Below, one piece after another: positions 11,315 to 22,315 of a stretch of 64,000 bases of DNA. The DNA is from Fulvia fulva (Eukaryota > Ascomycota > Dothideomycetes > Mycosphaerellales > Mycosphaerellaceae), in assembly GCF_020509005.1 (NCBI RefSeq), contig NC_063013.1, positions 62,001 through 126,000 on the forward strand, written 5' to 3'. Both the position numbers and the translations under genes were made by a program. Positions within the stretch are counted from its first letter, which is position 1, and every line of letters starts with the position of its first letter. Below the pieces are notes generated by a model. It ran no database searches. It was not told the origin of the DNA and saw only the letters and a list, made by a program, of their open reading frames with translations.

Positions 11315-11861
11315 TTTTTAGTGATCCTCGGACGGAAGTGCGTGTCGATGATCATGCACCTTTGTCAGAGCCGCACATTCGCAGTTGAATGTGCCACTGG
11401 GCTTCAGCCGATATGTGTAGACTTGGACGAGCGCACACTTCCTCCGAAGCAATGTGGTTGATGTGTGTGACACAGGATCGGAAGCTTTGCGAAGGTGTGC
11501 TGGCGCTGTTCTGCCAAAGTGTGCCACACAAGATACATGTCAAACAAGGTGGAGACGTCGCTGCCAAGATCCTGCGCTAGCCAAGATGGGCGTATCGGCG
11601 TCGTGGGTGAATGCTTCCTTTTCGACGCTTGCACATGCGGCCTGGCTACAGCGACCGCACGGCGCCAAGCCACTCGGCACAATGCGGAAAAGAGCATACA
11701 GTCAGCGACATAAGTGTCAATGCGTGATCTGTAGACATGCACACTGACAATCGCTCGGTGAATCCGAATGCGGATGTCGAACAAAGCACAGGTCAAACAA
11801 TGCCCAGCGTAAAGCTGTCCTCGCATCACAAATTTATTGGCAGATAGCCTTTACAACATAC
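11315..11861. other. intergenic, nothing seen
   Basis: Only overlapping short frames on both strands; no repeat or RNA gene recognised. Confidence 0.45.
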
Positions 11862-12366
11862 ATGTGCAACACCACAACTGCTGTATATCTCGTTGGGTTA
11901 CCTCAGATGTCCACTCGAGCTTGTCGTAGGGCATTTCGAGCCCTTCCCAATTTTGCGGCAAAATTGACCTCACCTGCAGCCAGACTAGGTCACCGTCTAC
12001 TCTGGAGGATATACAAGAGGGGTAGAAGCCTGCCCAAACGTCTACAGTGTAACAAAGACACATGGAGAAGAGGCGATAAGGCCTACCGCACCGTGTCACG
12101 AAAAGGTCGGGCTGCTCAACGACAACCGAAGGCCGTATCGACACCAGAATCTCATACTCACACATATTATGTCGATGACGCTCAAAGCGATGTCTCATTC
12201 GAAACATTTGCGTCAGATCGGACAGAGACACAGCCACCGTCGTTCGTGGCTCTACTTGTCAGCTTGTTGCAAGCTGAGCGGATTCGACGACACGTCGCAT
12301 CATTGATGGTCGATATGAGACAGAAAACCAAGTCCAATCAGGAGATATAGACCGGGTGATGGGTGA

Positions 12367-12381
12367 CTTGAGGCATATATA
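12367..12381. repeat. 15-bp target-site duplication of the LINE
   Basis: CTTGAGGCATATATA occurs at 12367-12381 and again at 13241-13255, immediately on both sides of the inserted segment. Removing one copy with the insert restores continuity between the two halves of gene copy A. Confidence 0.85.
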
Positions 12382-13240
12382 GATAGATTTGTCATTCCCC
12401 TGTTCTAGGACCCTATCCGGCCTATGCAGGTATATATCTATTGTTATGTACAAAGGGAAACCCGAATAGGTGAAAACCCTTCCCGCCCCCGACTACTCCT
12501 TGTCTAGATTAGCTTTCCCTCTGAACGTGCGTAGTCCATGTCACTACCCCGTTAGCCCCCGCTCCTAGCCGGTCTCGTCGCGCTGCGTCGTGTCCTCTCT
12601 TCCTGCACTGCTCCTACTAGGCGGTACTGTTCTAGCCAGCCCTTCTCCAGTATCCAGTTCGTAATGCGCCGTAGGTCCTCAGCGTTGTTAAGAAGTGCCC
12701 CAATCGTCCGGTTCCTCGCCTTTGCCATCCACTCCCCCCTTCCTAGCGACCACCTCGGACAGACGAGGAGTGCGTGCCGTACGTTCTGGGATCGATAGCC
12801 GCAGGGGCAGCTAGTATTCGTGTATCCTGGAACCTTCCTCCATGATAGGTACGCCTGGAGGCCGATGTGTTCGCTTCGCAGTTGGGTTGCTATGCTACTC
12901 TGTGCCCTCGTAAGGCGGTAGTGGATGAGCTTCGGGGGGTGCTTGACCGCGGATTTCGTAGCTGACCATTCCTTAGGTTGTCCCGCTGGCTGAGGGCGTC
13001 TACTATGCCCTACAACCTGGTTGTTCCACCTCTCTTTCCATAGTTGCTCTACAAACGATTTCTCACCTTCCCATTGTGTTGCTAGCTGTTCGTCCCTTGC
13101 CCGGTAGTTCGGCTCGTTTCCGGGTCGAATGCCCTTGTGCGCTGGTACTGATTCGCGGGCTCTTGCGACTGCACTGGGGATGACCTTCTATACTAGGTAC
13201 TGTGCCGACTTGCCCAAGTAGGAGGTCCGTAGTCCCTGGG
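12382..13240 (-). mobile_element. 5'-truncated non-LTR retrotransposon (Tad1-like LINE)
   Basis: This 859-bp insert lies on the minus strand inside gene copy A and is flanked by a perfect 15-bp duplication. It carries only the C-terminal end of a LINE reverse-transcriptase ORF and about 170 bp of 3' untranslated sequence ending at 12382. Truncation at the 5' end and a long duplication are what target-primed reverse transcription leaves. There is no clear poly(A); the 3' end is ...GACAAATCTATC next to the target duplication. Confidence 0.85.
12552..13240 (-). pseudogene. LINE ORF2 C-terminal fragment (Tad1-like RT)
   Basis: Reading the minus strand from 13240, the frame gives GLRTSYLGKSAQYLV, a TAG at 13190-13188, and then is open to TAA at 12554-12552. 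The motif LTRAQSSIATQLRSEHIG, the zinc-binding block SCPCGYRSQNVRHALLVC and the tail ITNWILEKGWLEQYR match the C-terminus of fungal Tad1-clade pol proteins. The catalytic RT core (YADD region) is absent, lost by truncation. The single TAG would be CAG before one C-to-T change. Not able to move on its own. Confidence 0.8.
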
Positions 13241-14486
13241 CTTGAGGCATATATACAAGAGCAAAGCCAGACACAAACCGCCAGGTGTGCTTACACCCTA
13301 CGCCGATGAAGCTACATGTCTTCGAGCCAAGTTTGAGAGGTTCCTTCATGTTCACACTCTGCGGAAACAGGATCTTCTCGGCCAGATGCACGAGCTAGAG
13401 GCAAGGCTCGCTGCGGCAATGGCGACGCAGGCTGAAGGAGAGCCACGCTTATTTCGAGCGGTACCAGGATTTATCAACAACCTCGATCAAGGTCCTGAGG
13501 AAGTGGTAGTACCACGAATGGTCCGACAGTGGCTCCGTTCTGTGGCGGACCGTAGCAGGAGTCCTCTATGGAAGCTGCCAGTTATGAGCGGCGGAGCTGG
13601 ACCTGGCCTAACAGTAAGGGACGATGTCACTGGAGAAGTGTACCTGAAGCCAGGTCGGGAGTCTGCGTTACGGCAAGAGACCCACGGCGAGCTGATGCAG
13701 GAGTTCTACGCTGCTGTCGAGCCTCTTCTGGTCTCGCAGGACGAGCTTCCCCCGGATCCATTCGCTATCAAAACGCCCATTTCGGCAAATGCATCCGGCA
13801 ATTCCGCCAAGGTGGTCCTCCAGGAGGAACAGACATTACCTCAAGCTCTGTCATCTGGTCGCAAAGATGTGGAAGAAGCTCAAAATTGGTTGGAATTCGG
13901 ACTGCCGAAGACATACAGACAAAATCGTCAACGTTATCTTCTTACGTACCGGGAGGATCCCTACGTTTATGATGCTCCTGACGTGCAAAGTCCGGATGAT
14001 GCCTTCGATAGGCGGTTCTTAGCCAGAATAAGGGACGCCAATGACCGGATCCGAGCAAGCGAGACACGATCTCGTGAACTTCAGAATGAGGCCCTTGCAA
14101 AGAAAGCTGCAGACGCAGAGGAGAGGGACTTGTTCGGCATCTTAGACCACGCCAATGATGGCTTTACAGAGTCTATGGGATCCGAACAACGCGGCTTTGA
14201 CGGCACTATTGCTGCAGAGAAGTGGCCAAATGTTCACAAGTGGCTTCAAAGCGTAGACCCAATGAGATCTCCCGCAGTCAAGGTCGAGCCACCAGCTGAG
14301 GTGGTAGATATAGTCACCAGTGCATCCGTGAGGAGCGCCTTGTCCTGCGTAGAGCCTGAACCTGCGCGACGAGATGTTATTCAGCGATTGGAAGCAGAAA
14401 GATTGGTGACTAGGGCTGAAGAGCAAGAGCGATGGCTTGAACACTATCGGGTACTAGGAGTGCCCCCACCACGGAGCATATACTAG

Positions 14487-15143
14487 ACTGTGTGTTACGC
14501 GCTGTCGAATTCGTCCGACCAACGTTGTTGCGTGGTTTACGAAAGTAGATGACCCTCGGTGAAGTCTCACTTCAGCTGCACGACAGGTATCTAAATGGTA
14601 GGTTGGAGTCACGCCTCGTCAATTGAAAATCTTTTTATGCCCCATCCAGCTTATGCTCCCCGACAGGTACCTCACTCAGCTTCTGGCTGCTGGATGCCAA
14701 GATGTTAAGATTGAGCATGAATACTGCCAAAACTGCACGCCGCCACAGCACAGGGTCATCATCAGGACAAAGACACGACAATGAACATGCAAACAAGTGG
14801 TCTGTGAGTAAGGTGTCTAAGGTGCATCCCAACCCGGTCGAGAAAAAAGCACGGGCGAAACAATGATCGCTTAGCGTATTTTCTTAGGTCTGCAGAAACT
14901 TTAGCTCGACAACAAATATGCCACATAGGCTGGAGGGTATGCCCTTGCGGTCGAAAGCCGAACTCTCGAGTCTATCGCGAGGTATCACAGTACCTTAGAT
15001 ACTGGAGGATTAGAGGCTCTCAGCCCACCTGGGAGCTACTTGCAACACTCTGCTGTTACACATGCAGTCATAGGGAACCGAGCTTTGAGTACCTTCACAG
15101 CGACAGAAGCGAGTGAGCCAGTGTCGGCAAGGTCCAGCATCGC
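14487..15143. other. spacer between copies A and B
   Basis: It holds no supported gene. The 5' part of copy B may begin within it: a plus frame from 15040 overlaps the first recognisable copy-B frame in another phase. Confidence 0.4.
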
Positions 15144-16725
15144 TTGGTTCGTCTCGGTAGATACGACAAAACGAGCGGCTCGTTACTACATAGTCAAACT
15201 CGACCACCACGAAGCGGTACCGAAGAGAAGTCCAATGACCCCGCGAAAGTGCCGAGCACGGTCTCGAACAACACCCTAGCCTCAGACCGACAGGAGACAG
15301 AGCCGATTGTCTCCATTCCTTTACTCGTCGGATTGACACGAGCCGAACGAGTTCGGCGGACTACGGAGCCGGCGATTAGGGATTTGAGAGAAGAGATCAG
15401 ACTCAGTCAAGTCAAAATCGACAAGGTGATGGCTGATCTTAGGCACCTATGCAAAGCTCGCCGACGACATCAGCGTTCTAATGGTCCATATGCCAACCCC
15501 GTGGTCGCCCTTCGCGCTAAGAAGGAGCGGCTGTTGAGTGTCTCCATTCGCGACAGGCAGGCCCTGCCGATCAAGCAAGATGCATGAGCTTGAGAGCCGG
15601 CTATATCAGGCTGTGGAAACACAAGAAGAAGGAGAACCACGGATGTGTAGAGCATCGCAAGGCTTCATCCGCAGACTGAACATCGACATCGAGGAGGAAA
15701 TAGTGCCTCGGGACTTTCGATATTGGCTGCGACTAGTGGCGGATTGGACTCGAAGTCCGCTATGGGCTATATCGCGCTCGAGCTACGGCCCCACATCGAC
15801 TAGGATGATCAACGTTGACAGTGACGGAGAGGTCAGCCTCGAGGTTACGCACGAAGCTGCTCTGCGAAGGGAGAACCACCATGGGCTGATGAGGGACTTC
15901 TACAGAGAGATCGAGCCAACACTGATCGCCAATGGCGATCTCGAAGACCAAACGGACACGTTGAATAATCGGACGCAACCGAGCGCTTCAGATGTGCCAG
16001 AGGACACACGAGAACCGCGACGGCAGCAGCTTCTTCGAGAACTGCCAATCGCCCGTAGGAGCTTTCGGAACGCCCACGACGAGCTTGACACGCTGGGGGG
16101 TCGGTACAAGGACCAGCTTGAAGGGTATAACATGACATACCGCATAGAGCCGGAACTTGATGAAGACCCAGAAGATCAAAGTCCGGACAACGCGTTCGAC
16201 AGGGAGTTCATGGCCAATACCTGGAACGCAAACAGAGCTATTAGGACAGCCGAGGCCCAGATCAGAAGTCTTCGAAATGAAGCTCTAGAGCTGAAGGTGG
16301 CCGATCCCCAAGAACCTGGTCTTCTGGGAGTCTTGGATCATCCCGACGATGGTTTCGCGCAGTCGAATGGCTCGACTTGGCGATTGAAAGATGACCTAGT
16401 TGCTGCAGAAAACTGGCCAGGTATACATCACTGGCTGCAGACTGCTGCAGGGTCGCCAAGTGAGCACGTCAAAGCACCGAGCGAGGTTGCCAACATCGAA
16501 GTCGGTGACTCTGTGAGGTCTGCAATGTCCTGCTTGGAGCCGAGTACCATGCCGGCCGGTTTCATAGATCGGTGGACAGCGGAGATGGTAGTGACCAGAG
16601 CGGAAGCTGAAGAAAAATGGCTCGAACATTACCGAGCACTGGGCAAAGATCCACCTCGCGGTATATACTTAGTAGAACTCATGAACGTCGAGACGCGCAC
16701 GAAGTTCGCGAAGCAGAGGCCATAA
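15144..16725 (+). pseudogene. unrecognised family, copy B, frameshifted
   Basis: This is the tandem paralogue of copy A. The first frame (15144-15587) carries SDRQETEP, LTRAERVRRT and DKVMADLRHL, matching copy A in order, and stops at TGA right where MHELESRL begins in the next phase (about 15580). The second frame runs to TAA at 16723-16725 and carries WLRLVADWTRSPLW, SPDNAFDREF, GLLGVLDHPDDGF, SVRSAMSCLEP and WLEHYRALGKDPPRGIY. One small indel near 15570-15590 is enough to explain the break; a sequencing error or unusual intron could also do so. The copia element begins 67 bp after the stop. Function unknown. Confidence 0.55.
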
Positions 16726-16791
16726 GGCCGTGATGTAGGTATATGCCGTGATACCTGGGGCATTGATCATAGATGCCGCCGCACTGAGTCC

Positions 16792-16998
16792 TGTCGCGAT
16801 CCGAGCGTGCACATGGGCAACATCCCATCATCAAAACTTGAGGCCACGTACGCTAAGAATCAGGTGACTGATTAGTCACCTGCAGCCTCTTCAAGAGCAA
16901 CACTTGTCCATTCTAGATAGACACATGCAATACACAACCTGCTTTTGAAACACCCTATATGAGCCCGTACAATAACTTCCCACACTTCTAACGTGATA
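16792..16998 (+). repeat. 5' LTR (207 bp)
   Basis: It starts TGTCGCGATCC and ends AACGTGATA. At 16861-16882 it contains a perfect 9-bp inverted repeat (CAGGTGACT, GATT loop, AGTCACCTG) and further on a TATA-like CTATAT. It matches the 3' LTR at every base I compared. Confidence 0.95.
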
Positions 16999-17022
16999 GT
17001 TATGAGCCCGGTTAGCGCTCAC
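16999..17022 (+). other. primer binding site, half-tRNA-Met type
   Basis: The bases directly after the 5' LTR, beginning GTTATGAGCCCGG, are the complement of a methionine tRNA anticodon arm: the complement reads CCGGGCTCATAAC, with anticodon CAT in the loop CTCATAA. Copia of Drosophila and yeast Ty5 are primed by a cleaved initiator-tRNA half in this way. The match is seen; the use as primer is inferred from family knowledge. Confidence 0.6.
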
Positions 17023-17161
17023 TAACATTCGCTGCGACAAGGAAGCCCCAAAGCAGAGTTTGCATCGTCACAGCACTACTGCTACAACTAGTGCAGTAGT
17101 ATCCCCTAGGCCTAGTGAACCCGCGTGGAACTTTCACCAGCCTACAACCCATTTTGTAGTT

Positions 17162-20100
17162 ATGGCTACTACCGAGACGCCGGTAACTACCGGTGCCCTA
17201 CCTCAGGGTACCGTGGTTCTGAAGAGCCATGACCAATAGGACAAGTTTGACCGTCAGCTAGAGCTCTACGTAGAGTCTTTGAATGTCTGGAAGTATGTGG
17301 ATCCTCACTAACTGAGTAACGAGCCAACAGAGCCTACTCACTTGACGTTTGAGGAAATCCAACAAGCGTACACGGCAGGAGACGCTACATCAAGAGATCT
17401 CATCAAGCTACGACAAACAGACGCAGACCGAAGGCAACGGATGTACGACATCTTTGCTGCTGCGCGATCAAAGCTCATTACCTACCTCATCCGTACGACG
17501 ACAGAGCTAGGGCAAGAGCTAATGCACGGCCAGAACACCCTCAGAGCGAAATACCAGGCTCTCAAGGATCAGTATGGTCCAGACGATATGCTGCGTAAGC
17601 GGCAGCTCACGCTTGAGCTGTCTAGGCTTCAGAAGGCTAGCGCACGCAGAATCGATGACTGGTGCTCAGACTGGTTAGTTTTGCAGACCAAGATGCTTAA
17701 GTGCAACCACGCCGAGTACGACGACCTTAGTAGACACTTCCTACTTGCTATTCAGCAGAAGCAGGCTCCAGCCTACGGTGCTTCTCTATACAACGAGTGG
17801 AAGCGTGACAAAATGTCACTACAAAAGCTTACTGAGCGTTACCTCGAATGGATACGCGACACCGCACCAGCAACAACCAACGGTCGATCAGTCTTCGCAA
17901 CCTTCTCCGGAGAAACCTCAGCAGAAGCAGAGGATGAAACAGCACCCACAGGTGCTGGTCAAAAGGAGGGTGACCGTGGCAGCAGCCGTGGTGACAACCG
18001 TGGCAACAGCCGCGGTGACAAGGGTCGTGGCAGCAGCCGCGGCGACAAGAACAAAGACAAGGACAACAACAGGCCAAGCGGCTGCTGGAACATCACCGGC
18101 GAGCCCAAGGACACCTGTCACAAGGGCCTGTTCTCATGCGATGTGATCAACCCCGACAAGCGCCCAGCAAAGGATCAGCGCTCAGAGCAGTGGAAGAAGT
18201 ACTGGAAAAACTTCATCAACTACTGCTTGAGCGACGACGGCGAGCGTCTGCTTGGCGTGTTGAATCGCAACAATCGCAAGGACCAGGAACGTGACAAGGC
18301 TATTGCTGATGCGAAGAAGGCATCACCAAGCGATAAGGGCTTTGTTGGCCTTACTGTTCTTTCTAGCTCAATTAGCAAGTTGAGCGTCAACTTCAGGGAT
18401 TGCTGGGTGTATGATAACTGTTCAGACACTCATGTGATCAATCATCATGACCAGGAGGGTGTAGAGTTCATTGCAGAGCGCCTCACCACCTCAGAAATCC
18501 AGGCTGGAACAACCACCTTTCCAATTGCAGCGTTAGGGCGCGTTCATATGTCAATTGGGGGCCATTCATTCACCTTGCTGGATGTGGCTTACTGCCCAGG
18601 CTTTCATGTGAACGTCATCTCTCACACACGCATGGAAAGAGCCGGACTCTGGTGGCACGGACGCAGCAATTCAATGTGGCACAACGACACTAAATTGATG
18701 GACCTACACCGCCCTACTGGTACAATCCCTTTCTTCAAGGTGGTCACACCACCTAAGTCACCCATCATTTACCAATGGCCTACAAAAGAGGGCCTAGTAC
18801 TGCCGAAGGTCACTGAAAAGATGCGCAACGCGCACTTCATCAGCACTATTGGCAGGGGTGCAAACATCGGCGATGAACCTGCCAACAGCGCAGCATCTCC
18901 AACTGCTCAAGAGGATGGTGATCGCACCGTTCTCGCAGTCATGAACAGCACTGGGGGCACTCAAGGTGCAGCTACGTCCAGCAGGACCCCCATCAAACAC
19001 CGAAAGCTCTCTGGCCGCCAGTGGCATCAAATCTTTGGTCACATTGGCGCTGAACGCATCAAGCAGTTGCCGCTCAGAGTTGAGGGGGTGATCATTAACG
19101 ATGGTCCAAGCGCACCCCTCACTGCACATTGCAGAGCATGTGGGCTTAGCAAAGCTCACAAGGTGCACAATCGGTCTCAGCCCATCAGGGTGATGACCCC
19201 ATACGGCCACATGGCCATGGACTTGGCAGAATTCACTGTCGCCTACAACGGTGACAGGTACCTCGTCCACTTCTACGATCTGGATACCCATGGACACTTC
19301 CAGTTCACCATCAAGAACAGGGATCAGCAATCGGTGTTGGCTTGCTTCAACAGCCTGCTGAGCTTCATCAACTTCATTGGTCGCAGGTTCGTATGCTTCT
19401 ACAGCGACAACGAGCCCGCCATTGGGAAGGTGTTTCGCTCAGTCATTAACAACAACAAGATTGAATGGCACGCAACCGCGGAATACGCGCCTGCGCAGGA
19501 CCCAGCAGAAAGAGCTGGAGCTCTGATCATCACCATGAGCAGAACCATTCGCATCCACGCACGATTGCCGGAAAAGCTTTGGCCAGAATGCACTGCAGCA
19601 GCGGTGTACATCCTCTGGCGATCCCCTATCCAGTCAAAGGGCTGGAAGACCCCATTCGAATTGGCAACAGGACGAATTCCGAACGTGGGTCACATGGTGG
19701 TGTATGGCTCCCTTGCATACGTGTTCATCCATGGACCAGATCAGCCTGGCAAGAGCGAGAAACTCCAAGAGAGAGCGCTCATAGGCTACCTTGTGGGATA
19801 CGACTCCACTAACATCTACCGCGTATGGGACCCATCAAAAGATAGGGTTATGCGAGTCAAGGACGTCCTCTTCGATGAGACCACGTTCTATGACCCATCA
19901 CGCCTGACAGCAGGGTACACGACCCCTGTCGAGAACATCGCAACAGCGGAACCGGCTGAAGAGCCTGAACAATACTACGACCTGTATGTCGCTCATCACG
20001 AGCAAGACACAGCACAGGCCGAGGGGGTGGAAGAACAGGCTCAGCAGCCGCACACCCAACAACCTCGAGACGCCCACCAAAAGCTCCTTGGGCAAGAACC

Positions 20101-22315
20101 ACACTGGCCGCAACACCGCGAGTCAGCAACATATAACCAAAAAGACCGGCAAATCGAGCACGTAACAGATCACGTGACTCAAGACAACACACAGCAGTCA
20201 GCACCCAACACCACTGACTACTACGATACCCTGCAGCAGCAGATAATGGATGCCCTCACCGCAGAAGACCGTGAGGAGATCATGGGCAACACGGACCCTG
20301 ATCGCGAGCCATATCCATTCACATTCACACCACCAGAAGACGCGTTAACACACAACGCGTCCAACACACCACTCTTCCCCCTGGAGCCAGAGCTCTACAC
20401 ACCAGAGGAGTCCAACTATGCAGTCACAGAGAATGGAAAGCGCCTACGAACGGCCTACTTCCACTATGCACTGCACCAGATCATGGTCGCTAATGTAATC
20501 ATCGGCCAGATGTCCGGCATACGACCCAGAACACGCGCCTATCGCGACAAGAGCGATCGAAGCCCTACACGAAGAGGCAACAGCCCTCTAAGGCGTGTCA
20601 ACACCACTACCTCTATGCACCGCGATGACCTTCCGCCCGAACCTTCTAACTACCGAGCCGCTATGAAACACCGCTTCTCCCAACAGTGGATCGAAGCTAT
20701 GGCCAAGGAGTTTGCCAAAGCCCTGGCAACAGGCACATTCAGATGGGCAACAAAGGAAGAGAAGGATCAGGATGCTCAGCAAGAGGAGGGACTTCAGCCA
20801 CTACTGCCGCTCAAGTGGGTGTACAAATACAAACTGGACGAGCACGGCATGCTGAAGAGCTTCAAGGCTAGGCTATGCGCAAGAGGCGATTTGCAAGGAA
20901 CACACTTAGACACATACGCCGCCACACTGCCAGCAAGCATGTTCCGCCTCTGCTGTGCTATGGCCGCGAGCTTCGACCTAGAAGCCGAACAATTCGATGT
21001 TGTCAACGCCTTCCTGAACTCGGACCTGCCATACACCATGTATCTGCAACCACCTCCTGGAATCGACAGGCCATCCCATGGACACGCCCTCAAGCTGGTC
21101 AAGGCCCTCTACGGTCTGAAGGAGTCCCCTTTATTGTGGTACAACTCCCTAACCGAGACGCTGGCCTCCCTTGGACTAGTACCCCTGTCGGACTCCGAAT
21201 GCATCTACCATGACAACAAGGTTATGTTCTTCTTTTACGTTGACGACCTGGTTATGCTCTACCACCGCAAGCACAAGGCCCATGCTGCCAACATCAAGCA
21301 GCGGCTGCTTGCCAAGTACGAGATGCACGAGCTCGGTGATCTCTCCTGGTTCCTAGGAATCAAGGTTACGCGCGACAGAAACAAGCGCTTGCTGTGGCTC
21401 TCTCAAGAAGACTACATTGAGAAGCTAGCCGCCAAATTCAGCATATCCACGAATGCACGCAAAACGACAGTGCCAGTAGATCAACACCTTGATTGGACCG
21501 TTCCAGAGGGTCATCAACCCACCTCTATCGCCATCCTTGCGTACCAACAACGTATAGGATCCCTCAACTTCGCCGCCACACACACGCGGCCTGACATCGC
21601 CTTTTCCTTGTCCATGCTATCGCAGTATCTGACCAAGCCAACTGAGACACACCTCAAGCTTGCAGATCAGTGCTTGCGCTATCTCCTGGAAACCAAGAAC
21701 CTCTGCCTTGTATATGGCGCCAGCAAACACATCACTGGCCTTCACAGCCAACCAGAGCACCTCGGTAGCAACCACGAGTTCTTTGGAGCATCGGACGCGT
21801 CCTACGGCATGAATAATGACAGGACCAGCTCAAATGGCTGGGTCTTCATGCTGTTCGGTGGACCAGTGGATTATAAGGCATCTAAACAAATCACTGTCAC
21901 CAAGTCCTCAACAGAGGCTGAGCTACTCGGGCTTTCGCAAGCCGCCTCAGAGCTCATACAGTGGGAACGAGTCTTCGCTGAGATACACCTTCAGTTCAAT
22001 CAGCGCACCCACTTGTACTGCGACAACACGCAGACCATCCGCCTTGTCAACCAACAAGGGCAAAAGCTTGACACGAAGCTACGCCACGTTGACATCCACC
22101 ACCACTGGCTCCGACAGCGAGACCAGCGCGGAGACATTGAGATCAAGTATCTCAGCACCAACGACATGCCTGCAGACGGGCTGACCAAGCTGCTTCCACC
22201 ACAGAAGCACAAGCACTTCGTCAAGCTGCTCAATATGGCTGAGGAAGGCGTGGACCCACGCACCTCAGTGCCCTCTGCAGCCGCATCAGGAGGTAACGGG
22301 CCAACAGACGCCTGA
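17162..22315 (+). CDS. copia gag-pol polyprotein, two in-frame stops near the start
   Basis: ATG at 17162 begins a frame interrupted by TAG 17237-17239 (codon 26) and TAA 17309-17311 (codon 50), then open for about 1,667 codons to 22315. Gag is followed by a Gly/Arg/Ser/Asp repeat (about 17970-18050) and has no classical CCHC knuckle. The protease region reads WVYDNCSDTHVIN, lacking the usual D[S/T]G. Next come the GAG-pre-integrase zinc site (WHQIFGH, then CRACGLSKAH), integrase D,D,E (MDLAEF near 19.22 kb, YSDNEP near 19.40 kb, PAERAG near 19.50 kb), reverse transcriptase with FYVDDLV near 21.24 kb, and RNase H from GASDAS near 21.79 kb to MPADGLTK near 22.17 kb. All pol catalytic residues I looked for are intact. 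Both stops fit C-to-T change at CpA. Without readthrough, translation from this ATG would end at codon 25. Confidence 0.92.

Larger units (their letters stand above)
11862..14486 (+). pseudogene. unrecognised family, copy A, interrupted by a LINE
   Basis: Two plus-strand pieces, 11862-12366 and 13256-14486, belong to one gene split by the LINE insertion. The left piece ends in a 2-nt frame change near 12346 (GAGATATAG), after which the original frame continues as DRVMGDLRHIY into the right piece. The right piece (414 codons, TAG at 14484-14486) is charged and helical, with blocks MHELEARL, WLRSVADRSRSPLW, SPDDAFDRRF, DLFGILDHANDGF and a C-terminal RWLEHYRVLGVPPPRSIY. The same blocks recur in order in copy B at 15144-16725, so these are tandem paralogues of clear but moderate similarity. 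Function unknown; coiled-coil character is inferred from the spacing of Leu, Glu and Arg. The insertion and the frameshift make copy A non-functional as written. Confidence 0.6.

Noticed and set aside
17342..22315. Gag-pol starting at the TTG of 17342
   Set aside because: The same frame has a gag-like ATG start at 17162; the TTG is only the first alternative codon after the two stops.
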